Position numbers and translations under genes: made by a program. A stretch of 64,000 bases of DNA, from positions 55,107 to 119,106 of the forward strand of contig MNCI01027256.1 of NCBI GenBank assembly GCA_015680685.1, given 5' to 3'. Below are positions 1 to 10,135 of the stretch, in pieces. Numbering within the stretch: the first letter of the stretch is position 1; each line of letters starts with the position of its first letter. The notes beneath the pieces were generated by a model. That model was not told the origin of the DNA. It worked only from the letters and a program-made list of their open reading frames with translations, and did not search any database. Source of the DNA: Gnetum montanum (Eukaryota > Streptophyta > Gnetopsida > Gnetales > Gnetaceae).

Positions 1-897
1 TGCAATGAACATGTAAAGAACTTGAGAAACTAAGTTACCAAGTCTAACAATTGCATCCAATTTAATTCAAAGAGACAATCATTATGCAAAGATTAATTAT
101 GCATAGTGAAGTAAACAGAAATAAGTGCACACATCAAAAGAAACCAAACACCCAAATTATCTAACTAACAAGCATATAATAGCCTACCTTCTTAAGCTAA
201 GAACTATTCCTAAAGGATATTCACATAAAAAGCCATGTGCAAGTGTCTATAGGGAGCTATGTAAATAATGTCTTATCTCTTTTAACTTTTTAAAGGGTGA
301 TCATTTCTTATTGGCTAAATGAAACTACACATCGATGGGTGACTAACAAAGGAATTAAACATTGAAAAAAAAACCTAGAACATTATGAAAGAAAAACCTT
401 AGATTATTTTTTGCAATAGTTGTGATAGAAAAACTTGAATAAAAAATTATCATGCAATTGTGAAAGATAAATTTAAAGAAAAATTATTTTGTGCAACTTT
501 TTAGAAGATTTGTTTTATCACTAAACAAGAAATTTTAAGGTTATTAAACTCCTAAAAATAATAATAATTTAAAAATTCAAAACAAATCATCAACATAGAA
601 AGGAGAGTGTAAAGAAAAAACCTAACACTAAACCAATTATCATGAGATGAGTACTTTTTTTTTTAGCAAAATCTCATTTAGCTAATTTGAAGACATCCTA
701 ACATTATTGTAACTTGCCTAGGTAGTAGTGGGATCCTTTCAGAAGTCAAAGAACATGGAGAAGGATTTAGACAAGTATCCTACTTACTGACATTTATAGG
801 GTTCATAAGGAATCAAAGCCACTTAGTTCTTAACAATGTTTAAGATAACATGTTCTCTTCTAAAAAATTTTGATATCTTTAGATTTCAATGAGGGAA

Positions 898-982
898 GTT
901 TTAACTTAGTGTTAAGAGGCTTATCATGGAAAAGATAGGTTATAGGTTTTATTCTAGTTAACAATGTTGAAGTTATGGACAA
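898..982 (+). repeat. tRNA-derived SINE-like segment
   Basis: It has a degenerate A-box-like start (TTAGTGTTAAGAGGCTTATC) followed by a degenerate B-box-like stretch and the family tail CTAGTTAACAATGTTGAAG. The same order recurs at 18684-18785, 59806-59880 and, on the other strand, at 41190-41310, where the A and B boxes are best preserved. It is decayed, and assignment rests on comparison with those copies. Confidence 0.5.
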
Positions 983-1340
983 AATAAAAAATTTGCAACA
1001 AAGAATTCTAAAAGATCCAAGAGGGTCTCAATTGATGTAAGTATGTACCTCCAAGACATATATATAATATGATACTTTAGTAGACGATATGTTGAACATG
1101 AAGGTGAGACTAGTGCAATTCAAATTTGCAACCTATGCTTAATTCTTGTTAAAAAAATAATGGTTATTCTACCACTTTCTTGTGTTAAAATTTTATTTTC
1201 ATTCCCATTTTTTAAAAAAACTAAAGTTTAGCCTTGTTTTCTAATCCAAATACTACCATTCACTTCCCCATAAGAATAAGAAACACATAATTTGAAATTA
1301 ATGAAAGCTAAAGCTCTAAAGTTATTAACTCCATCTTTTG

Positions 1341-1412
1341 AGGCGTTAGCTTAGTGTTGAATGTCTTGTTATAACAATTTCAAATTACACATTTTATTTT
1401 AGTGGGCAATCT
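1341..1412 (+). repeat. SINE-like segment, second copy in repeat A
   Basis: It begins GAGGCGTTAGCTTAGTGTTG, an A-box-like start, and continues to TTTTATTTTAGTGGGCAATC, which parallels the B-box-to-tail part of the copy at 41190-41310. The B box itself has decayed. A matching copy lies at 60246-60318. Confidence 0.4.
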
Positions 1413-1689
1413 TAAGTGATGGAATTAGAAGAAATTCATGAAGAGAATTTTGCAACTACTTTGTCTAGACATATTCAAGAGAGTAGAGTTTTTGTTAGAC
1501 ATAAGTAAAAATTTAGTTTCAGTTATTTTATATAGTTTAGTGTCTAAAAATTCCTCATGCACCCCTTGAACTTGCAATACAAATCTATTCTCTTATTAGG
1601 TATAATTTTAAGGTCAAGTAAATACTCTATTATATTTTTTTCATTTTTCTTTCTACATAAATCACCACACATAATTCAAAGAAAAAATT

Positions 1690-2520
1690 TCAATTACAAA
1701 GAAAAATTGAAGTTAAGCAAGGTTGTCCACTTTCTCTTACTCTCTTTGGTATCTTTATTGATAAAATGTAGGAACGATAATGGAATGGGCAAGATAGTCA
1801 TGTTATCAAAATTGGATTTCAAGTAATGCATCTTTTTTTATATGTAAATGATGTTGCCTTGATCTCCACTACTATAGAAGATATGCAAATTATGTTGCAA
1901 ATTTTAGATAATTATTATTGTTCATCTAGTTTTCAAGTGAATATAGATAAAACCAAATTGATGATCTGGGGTATAGGAAATAACTATTATAACTTCTATT
2001 TTGGAAATACTAATGTACAAACAATAGATTCTATTAAATATTTGGTTCTCATTTATATGGACAATCACATGTAGAGGAAGTGCACCAAAGAAAAAATAAC
2101 ATGAGGTTTCAAAGCTTTGCATGCTTTTAAATGTAAGGATTTAGAACTCTGGGCTTGGAAGATCAAATTCAGACCATCTTTAATATACTGTATTATATGG
2201 ATGTGTTGTGTGGGAAGACTAAGTGGTAAACGTTGGAAAATATTGAATAAGTACCAAAAAATTTTCTTTTCGATCAATTAGAGGTAAAGATGCAAACACC
2301 ATACTCAATGTTATTATGTGAATGTGATTTATTACCTTTACGAGTGTAGCCTTATGCTAATTCATTACATACACTCATAGCTCACATAGCTCAAGGTAAG
2401 AAAAATTCTCTAAAGTAGTTCTTGAGGATTTACGAGACTGTGGTTCGTATGTTCAAGGGATGCAATGATTGAGAAAATGGAATATCTCTTAGAAGAACAT
2501 GCAACAAAATCCTAAGCATA
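1690..2520 (+). pseudogene. LINE reverse transcriptase fragment
   Basis: The translation reads KQGCPLSLTLFGIF, the non-LTR RT box before the catalytic site, around 1710-1755. A degenerate YADD box follows in the frame opening at 1826 (LFLYVNDVALIS, with N replacing one catalytic Asp), then FQVNIDKTKLMIWG and a thumb-like stretch rich in W and K (ELWAWKIKFRPSLIYCI) up to about 2200. Stops and frameshifts interrupt it and the 5' and 3' parts of a LINE are absent. It is a dead fragment. It represents a different part of the RT, and probably a different copy, from the long LINE at 47168-52857. One undetermined base sits at 2521. Confidence 0.75.
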
Positions 2521-2615
2521 NGAGTGCATTTGTACATTGTGCAAATCATGAGCCTTTGAAGATGAGATAGTATTTGATGAAACCTAATATGTTAGGTAAT
2601 AGAGTTGTGGGGATA

Positions 2616-3618
2616 TGATAAAGCATCATATTGTCAAGTGTATCAATCAACTGAAATATCATAGATGCTATATCGCAAATGCTACATTGCATCTGCGTTG
2701 TAACACCCTTGTCAATGTGTATTAGTTTACTGCTACATCATAGATGCTATATTGCATCTACTATATCCTAAATGTTATATTGCATCTACTATAATTTAGC
2801 TACATCAACACATCCTTATTGAAGCATCCCCATCAATGCAACTAAATACATTAATGCATCCCCATAGATGCAATATCTATATTTGCCTATAAATATGCAA
2901 GCACCTACAACATATTTGACATCATTTGGTCCATAGTATAGTTGACCTCTTGCAATTTTATTCTGTAATTTTCAAAAATAGGCAGTGAATGTCTGTAGCA
3001 TGGATTTCAATCAATTATACAACATCTTATTTGAGTGGCATTGTACCTCAACACATTCCATGAACTAGAATAAGATCGAGATTGATTCATATTCATTGAA
3101 GTACTTTGACTTAGAATAGATTTACTTTCTATGTACTTGGTTGATATTTATATGTTCATGCACATTAATCAATCAACGGAATCAATATGAAAAATTTCAA
3201 ACATAAACACATATTCACTTAGTACTTCTAGTAATGTTATTGCTTGGTTCTCCCACTAGCATAACACTTAGTAATCTCAGCAGTGGGTATTGGAGTTTAG
3301 GACATGTACAATAAGTTGGGAACATATACTCATTGCCCTTAGGATAGTTTTAAATTTAAGCTTATTATTAATTACATTAAATAATTAAATTCTATGATAT
3401 TATTTGGTTAGTTTAATGCCCCAACAACATCAATAATCATATACCTTACTTTAGACTAAACCATATGTGATAAAGCTGCCACTAGTCTAACTCAAAAGGC
3501 AATGACCTACGATCGATACTTAACAATCTAGATACTACACTAGGTCTATCTACAACATTCGACTTGATTGCACATGAATTCTTATGATTCCTATGGTTCG
3601 ATGTAGGGGATCCTCGAT
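2616..3618 (+). repeat. Probable solo LTR of the E1-E4 group
   Basis: It starts TGATAAAGCATC, close to the TGATGAAGCATG start of the E1 LTR, has CCTATAAATATG near 2890 as a TATA box, and has alignable U5 sequence. The stretch around 3020-3090 matches the E1 LTR at 3880-3950, and the stretch around 3450-3490 matches the E3 LTR near 54190. No internal region or second LTR accompanies it. Its 3' end abuts the E1 LTR directly and lacks the usual TCATCA terminus, so the exact end is uncertain. Confidence 0.6.
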
Positions 3619-4487
3619 TGATGAAGCATGAGTCATTGGGTCACATCAACGAGATGTTGTCAATGTGACCTTGTTGATGGGATCCCATCAACATAGGGTT
3701 TGCTACATTGATAAGTACTCGTTGACTTGGCACCCTTTCATTGCCTATAAATGTACGCCTACCGATTGAATTTGTAGCACTCCTTTCATTAGTTGTAGCA
3801 AAGTTCTTACAATTTTATTTCTCCTGATTTAGAATATTTTCCAAGTGCCTACAAAAGGAGTCAAAGGACTATACGGGTCTTTATTCAAGCACTAATGTAC
3901 CTAAGCACCTCAATGTGAACGATAATAAGGATGAGATTTTCTGATCAAACCATGTAGCACTTGGAATAGCTTAATGTTTCCCTTATGCATTTATTATTCA
4001 TACACTTTACTCTAATGAATCTTAATTAAGTAATTAGTAGCGATTAAATAACAAACATAAGGATGACCACTTCAATCATATGTTACGCTTGGTAATCCCA
4101 ATAGCACTTAACGCATGGTAATCCAATAGCATTACAACATGTTTGGGATGTGTACGGAAAGTGGGAATGAATGCTTATGTTAGGATTAGTTAAGTGTTAA
4201 CTAGTTCTTAGATTAAATAGATTAATTAAACATTTATCATTCCATTTTTAGCACTTAGGCGATAAAACGATAAAGCATAAAATGATAAAAATTAGATGCC
4301 TTAGTTACACTTAACCATACACTTGCACCTCATAAGTGGAACTAAGAAGACAACAATCACAATTATTAAGGTTCACCTCTTAGACCTAGTGTAGTTGGAG
4401 AGCTAAAGTCTACAAAATTTGACTAGATCACTTAGTGAACACTAGTGATTCGTATGGTGGTGTGTAGGTTATACTCACTACTCATCA
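3619..4487 (+). repeat. E1 5' LTR
   Basis: It begins TGATGAAGCATG and ends CTCATCA, giving the group's 6-bp terminal inverted repeat TGATGA/TCATCA. U3 carries a 22-bp perfect palindrome at 3672-3693. The TATA box TATAAAT is at 3746-3752. From about 3640 it aligns to 15301-16235, the partner 3' LTR, which also has an extra block of about 150 bp. Confidence 0.85.
3672..3693. promoter_or_regulatory. 22-bp perfect palindrome in E1 U3
   Basis: The core GTTGATGGGATCCCATCAAC is self-complementary and extends by one T/A pair on each side. It lies about 55 bp upstream of the TATA box. E4 carries related words (GGATCCCCATCAACATGG) at the same place in its LTR. A cis-regulatory or DNA-structural role is inferred from position only. 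Confidence 0.5.
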
Positions 4488-4488
4488 T

Positions 4489-4507
4489 TAACATCATTGT
4501 CAGGGAC
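4489..4507 (+). other. E1 primer binding site, tRNA-Asp-like (decayed)
   Basis: The sequence directly after the 5' LTR, TAACATCATTGTCAGGGAC, aligns with the Athila-type site complementary to the 3' end of plant tRNA-Asp (TGGCGCCGTTGCCGGGGAC). Mismatches are mainly transitions. The equivalent sites in E2, E3 and E4 keep the same register. Confidence 0.65.
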
Positions 4508-6990
4508 TTTAGTTAGCTATGTGTGCTATCTAGGACTTATTGAAATTGTTCAAAGTCATTGTAACAAACCTTAAAGTTACAATCATAAAAAATACTAATA
4601 ATAGTAAAAGCACACTAATTTTTTCTTCTAAAGCTCAAATGTCTTCTTCTCATAAGGCTAATTTACGATCACCATTTGAGCATACATCCAATCAACAAAT
4701 GAATGAATAATAAAATCAATAAGTACCCTACCAATACAAAGTGGCATAAAATCATCCCAATGAGTATGTGCCAAAATTCACCTTCATGCTACATTAGGAT
4801 GAACAATTGTAGTGGAGTGACATGAAGGGCAACATTATGTTATTACTTGATCGATTAGTTCCTACAATGCTGATCTAAACTCTTATGAGGTTGGGCATCT
4901 AGGGGCTTAATGTTGAATATGTTCTGTAGGACCATGACTATTGGGATTATCATTCCACTGAGGCACAACATAAGAAAGATTGGCAACAAGAGATGCATTA
5001 TGAAGTATCAAAGAGGAAATAGTTCAGTAACCTCTTATTCTTACAAGGATAGAAAGATGGAGAGGATCCCTTCTTTGGGGGTTCTTAATTCACTAACTAT
5101 CCTCCCCTTGGCTTTGATGAGGGAGGCCTAAACTAGAACTTGTAATCAACTATAAACAATCCTAATTCAGGCAAGAATGAGTCCCATGATCATGGGGACT
5201 ACAAAGGTAGGACTCATGGTAGGAACATGGAAAGACATGATGATCGTGGTCATGATTGAAGAAGAGGTGGTAGCAAGCATCATGCTAGTGCTAGCTCTCT
5301 TCCCTCTTCTCACTTTGACATCCTCTTCTTCCTCCTCTAGATTTGATTAAAGCCACAAAGGATGTGACCATGATGGAGGTGACTGATAGGATAGACATGA
5401 TCATAGGGCCCATCAGACCAGTAGAGATTGGGGGTGTGGGCAATCAAGGAAGGCCTACCACCATGAAAGAAGGAATAGCAGAGGACATCATGGGCATCAT
5501 AGAGGCTATGACCATGATAAGCCTTTTCTTGCAATGAGGAACATGCTAAACATTGCAGAGGCTGTGAGAATTATAACAAGGCATGTGAAAGATAGTAAAA
5601 TCAAGCAGTTGGATATGAATAATATCCCCAAGTTCGAAGAAAAATATAACTCAAATCCACAAAACCATCTTCAAGCCGTTCATGATGCTTATGCCTTATA
5701 GAACATAAAAAATGAATAGAAAGAGTTAAAGCTCTTCCCAAGGATACTAATCAAAGAAGCTGAAAGTTGGTACCAGTATTTGGAGCTCTTCAACAAAAAG
5801 TATTAAACATACTTCCAAGTGTACAATATAAGAAAGTAGATCCAAGGTTGGAAACAAGAAATACATGAACCATTGGATGCAGCCATGGGAAGGTACTATT
5901 CTCTCTTACATAGATGTCCTATCCATGGTTATTCTCAAAGGGAGCAACTTTGCCATATCACAGATGGGCTTCAAACAAAAACAAGGATAACTCTTAGGGT
6001 CTATGCCCAAGGGAGAATTTTAGACTTAAGGTTTTGTCAGATCCAAAGGTTGATAGAGCAAGTTTCCAAAGAAGAATGAGGGTTGAGAAAAAGGGAAAGT
6101 GTGAAAGCATATAACCAGGATCCTTCCATCCACAAAGGGGAGATTCCATTCTGTGATAATGAGGAGGAGGCACCGCTTGATGAGATGATGAGTGAAAGAC
6201 CTTGCTAATTCAAAAGTCTATTTCTGAAATTTTAGCTAAGGTAGATAAAATGTGGGACCCTTTGAATGAAAATTTTCAAATTGCTCTAAAAATAGTAAAG
6301 GAATCTAAGGAGAAAAGTACTGATCGTGATCACAAGAGAAGGAAGAAAGCTAAACGTGCCCACCAAAGGGGTAAGGACAAGGCTATTGTAGTAGAGGAGG
6401 TTGTGGGCTCCAAATCAGATGATAATGGTGGATGTGAAATCTACCAATATGAACATCCTAACAGATGTTGTCCTATGGTGTCACACTTGCAAGAATCTAG
6501 GGTGTATGCTCTAAATTCTAGATTGGCAAGAAGGCAAGCACCCAGAAGGTTGCCTTATCCTCAAGGTGACCCCAGGCAATTCCATCGACAATAAGCCTAG
6601 TATCCAAGTGGAGCTCCACCACAACCTTATGAGCAGTATCATCAATGGTAGCACCCACAGTTGTGAGGGATGCCACCATCAAGGTAACAATACCCTTACT
6701 AGTAGCTTGATCCATATGGGTACTATGTTTAGCAACCCATTTCTCTATGCAACTCTTCTAGTCATACTTCATTCCAACATCATTACTATCCTTTTGAATA
6801 CCATAGAGCCCAATCTCCAAGAGTGGAATCCCCATTTTCTCGTTACCCTCCTCATCATTCTACACATGTCCCTATGCCCTCACCTCAATTACTGCATGCT
6901 CCATCAATGTAGGGCAAAATTCCAGCCCATCCATAGCAACATAACACCACCAAGGTTATTAACTTATAGCCAGATCCTCAGCCAAGTGAT
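4508..6990 (+). pseudogene. E1 leader and gag remnant
   Basis: The stretch opens with about 400 bp of untranslated leader. The capsid core is readable around 5616-6080: PKFEEKYNSNPQNHLQAVHD, then LKLFPRILIKEAESWY, then the LHRCPIHGYSQREQL segment, as in E2, E3 and E4. A following basic segment (6300-6400) leads to CEIYQYEHPNRCC near 6430, a CX2CX3HX4C-type zinc knuckle whose second Cys is now Tyr. The N-terminal part (4890-5540) is a His/Asp/Arg-rich low-complexity stretch shared with E4 around 62150-62800. Stops and frame changes break it throughout. Confidence 0.75.
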
Positions 6991-7058
6991 TTAGAAAATA
7001 AACCTAAAAATGACCCTTCTTCTAAACCAATAGTCTTACAAAGCCCTTACATACACCT

Positions 7059-7620
7059 TTGATTGATGATCCTACTTCTCCCTCATCCTCTACAAACCTA
7101 TGCAAGAACCCTTCAAACCAAATGCCTCCCAAAGTGCATACCATGATGCTGACCCATGTTGTTATGGATTGGATAAAGGTTGGCCACCTTTCCAAAAAAA
7201 GATTTGATCCTGGGAATCCCCTTATCTATTTAAAAATGATTGGGAATAAGCCTTAGAAAGCTCTTTTGGACTCAGATTCTAGTGTGAATTTCATTTTCCA
7301 TGAGATGTACAAAGCCTAAAATCTGCCTCCACTCAAGAAGAGCAATATTCATCTTAATTTGGCAGACCAATCCATCATTATTTCCTTGGGAATGGTGGAT
7401 GACATTATGACCACCATCTATGGGTGATCCTATCTTGTTGACTTCTTGGTGATTTGTGTTGATAACTACAAGGGGGACTTCCCAATCATCACAAGAAGGG
7501 ATTAGTTGAGCACCATTAGTGCATGGTTGGGAATTAGAAACCTCTCCTTGGAGATTTCCAAGGAAAATGAATTTGGAAAAATAAAGAAGAAGCATGTTCC
7601 ATGCATTGGATATAGTGACA
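7059..7620 (+). pseudogene. E1 retropepsin remnant
   Basis: The stretch MLTHVVMDWIKVGHLSKK is followed by LIYLKMIGNKP and the catalytic region LLDSDSSVNFIFHEMYKA near 7262-7316. The relative in E2 reads LLDLGSSVNLISQEMYKA, so the D-L-G-S active site has become D-S-D-S here. The flap and C-terminal half follow (DIMTTIYG, VDFLVICVDNYKGDFPII) with stops. As a retropepsin it would have processed the polyprotein; this copy is inactive. Confidence 0.75.
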
Positions 7621-7899
7621 TAGGGTGTAACTATGTTTAGAAATTATGGTCCATCAAAAGTACATCTATCACAACATGTAGCTAGTGTGCAAATGTGATA
7701 AAAATTCAAAGGTGCTTGTACACAGCAACCACAAAATAGGAGGACACCTAGTGGCTAACAGCTGATCATGAAAGTAGCTCAACAATATGCATACAACCAA
7801 TTGAGAGCCTAATGAGTGCATATGTTGAAGGCATGGATGAACTAGGTTCATCACCAACTCTCTGATGATGAACCTCATGACACCAATTGGGGAGATTTG

Positions 7900-8890
7900 T
7901 AAAATCCTGAAAGTTTCAAAAAGGAGCCCCTAGAGTTAAAAACTCTACTAGCTGGAATGGAATATGTTTTTCTAAAAAATCATAAGATAGTTATAATTAA
8001 TGTCAATCTTGGTCTTAAAAAAATAGAGAAGCTATTGAAGGTGGTCAATAAATGGCCAACAGCCTTCGCTTGGTCATATCATGAACTGATTAGAATTGAT
8101 TCATGAATATGCCAGCACCACATCTATATAGATCCCTCCATTTAAACAAAGAGGTAGTTGCAATGGCGATTGAATCCCAAACTAAAGCAGATCATCAAAG
8201 AGAAGATTGAACAACTCCTTAAGGTGGGGTTCATCTATCCCATTGTGGATAGCGAGTGGGTTAGTCCACTTGTGATATTACTACAGAAAGGTGGCATGTG
8301 GAGAGTTTGTATTGACTTTAGGCTACTGAACATGGTGACACACAAAGATCATTTCCATTTCCACTTGTGGACCAGGTGTTGGACACCATTTTTTGGCATT
8401 GCTATTATAGCTTTTTGGATGGTTATATTGGTTATAACCAAATCTAGATTGTACTCAAGGATTAGGCCAAAACAACATTTAAAAATCCTTGGGGGACTTT
8501 TTCATACAAAAAAATGCCATTTGGCTTATGCAATGCCCTTGTAACATTTCAACATCTTGTCCTAAGCATCTTCTAATAGAAGATTGATAGTAGGGTGAAG
8601 GTCTTCATGGATGACTTTTCCACCTATGGGGCTTCATTTGAGTAAGCTTTGGACCATCTTGAACAATTGCTAAAATAGTGTGTGGAGACAAATGATAGTG
8701 CACTATGTGCTTGGGTATAAGGTGTTCATGCACACAAATGATAGTACAATTCGATTCCTTATGAATAAATCAATGATGGGTCCTTGTGTCATATGATGGC
8801 TAGTGATCTTATAGAAATTCAATCTCACAACAGTAGATCGAAAGGAAACTGAGAGCATGGTCACTAACCACTTATCTTAGTTAAGATGAG
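7900..8890 (+). pseudogene. E1 reverse transcriptase/RNase H remnant with internal deletion
   Basis: The PR-RT linker (ELKTLLAGMEYVFLKN) is at about 7935-7982. RT boxes follow: KLKQIIKEKIEQLLKVGFIYPI (8176-8245), WRVCIDFRLLNMVTHKDHF (8299-8355), and the active-site FMDDFSTYG near 8604-8630. At 8688-8745 the reading jumps from the RT connection (CVETN) to RNase H (HYVLGYKVFMHTN), losing about 0.5 kb that E2 retains. The 12-mer ACAAATGATAGT occurs on both sides of the junction. RNase H ends with ESMVTNHLS, equivalent to ENVVADHLS in E2. Stops occur throughout. Confidence 0.75.
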
Positions 8891-9219
8891 ACAACAAAGA
8901 GGAGGAGGGTCCACTTTCTAAATAATTTTTCGATGAACTTCTCTTTGCTGGTGCTATAAATGAACAAGTGCTTGCTAAACCTAACTAGTACAATGGCATC
9001 CTTACCTACCTTCTTACTTAGGAGATGCCACGAGAGTTGGACAACAGGAAGAAACAACAATTTCTTCAACAGGCCCAACACTTTATGGAGATCAATAGGC
9101 ATCTTTACAAGGTGTGTGTTGATGGCCTGGTTCATTAGTTTGTTCCTGGTGTTAACCAAATGCACATCCTTTAGGATGATCATGAGGATCCTTATGGGGG
9201 CCACTATGCTAGGAGATAC

Positions 9220-10135
9220 ACAGTAATTAAGATCCTAATGGTAGGGTATTATTGGCCAATACTCTTTACGGACATCCAACATTTTGTCTACTCTTGTGAT
9301 CATTACTAATGTGATGGTGTGATGACTACTCATATGGAGGGACCTCAACAATGCATTGAATCATTGGAACCCTTAAACATCTGGGACATTAACTTCATGG
9401 GTTCCATTACATCCATGTCAACTGAAAAGGTATACATCATTGTCACTGTTAACTATTATGTGAAATGCGTAGAAGCAGCAATTGTCACCAATTGTACATT
9501 TTCTACAACTATTTGGTTTGTACAAAAAGATGTCAGAATTAGTGATGAGACGCGATTTATACTAGGCCGCGATATCGCGTACGCGATATCGCGGCCGTCG
9601 CGATATNGTTAGCAAATATCAGAGAGATTGGAGCACTAAACTAAAAAATTTCCTTTTGGCCTACCACTCAACTTGGAAACTCCCCATAGGCTATTCTCTG
9701 TATGAGCTAGTGTACGAAAAATTTCCAACTCTTCCTATTCAGTCTAAGCTTTGTACAGTCTCAACAACTTATGACCTTGGCCTTGACCTAAGTCTAGCAC
9801 AAAAAGAAAGACTAATGAACCTTAAATTTCTAAATGAGAATTGATTGGTAGCCCTGTCATCTAACGAGTTATACAAGGCATTCAACATGCAATGTTGTGA
9901 CCGCAAAATAAGGAAGGTAAAATTTCAACCAACAGACAAGGTCCTTTACTAGAACCCCATACATGTGTGACAATGAACTAAGTTCCAAACATTGTGAGGG
10001 TCATACATCATCTATGAAATCTTTCCCTCTGGGGCCATGTTGATATACAAACCTAAGAGCCAAAATAAGAAATTGCTAGTCAACATGCAACAAATTAAAC
10101 CTTTCCCTGAGCCTACAAGAGCTAGTGATCGCAAC
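9220..10135 (+). pseudogene. E1 integrase remnant, core replaced
   Basis: The part before the catalytic core is visible as MVGYYWPILF and the decayed zinc-binding end near 9295. The first catalytic motif reads IWDINFMGS, where E2 has IWRIDFMGP, so the first catalytic Asp is now Asn. After WFVQKDVRI (9513-9540) the sequence breaks into a foreign LTR start (9543-9607). It resumes after an N with KYQRDWSTKLKNFLLAYHSTW (from about 9613) and the C-terminal part PIGYSLYELVYEKFPTLPIQ. The motif blocks carrying the second Asp and the Glu, present in E2, are missing. Confidence 0.8.
9543..9607 (+). repeat. Truncated LTR start with 32-bp palindrome inside E1 integrase
   Basis: From 9543 the sequence reads TGATGAGACGCG and continues AGGCCGCGATATCGC. 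On the minus strand the E2 right-hand LTR begins GATGAACTGTGATATCAGG and continues CCGCGATATCGC, so this looks like the first 65 bp of a related LTR. Positions 9565-9596 form a perfect 32-bp palindrome built from two CGCGATATCGCG-type units. The LTR breaks off at an undetermined base (9607), after which integrase sequence resumes. See findings for interpretation. Confidence 0.65.

Larger units (their letters stand above)
1..1720. repeat. Dispersed repeat, copy A (left-truncated by window edge)
   Basis: This stretch is repeated, with many substitutions and small indels, at 52941-53487 and 59505-60625 (copy B, split there by element E3). Matching landmarks are the openings at 1 and 52941 (tgcaatgaacatg against tgcattgaacatg), the shared text around 160-195 and 53085-53125, and the block around 600-640 and 59540-59575. 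It contains two SINE-like segments and runs into a LINE reverse-transcriptase remnant at about 1690. Apart from that remnant it has no supported gene. Confidence 0.8.
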
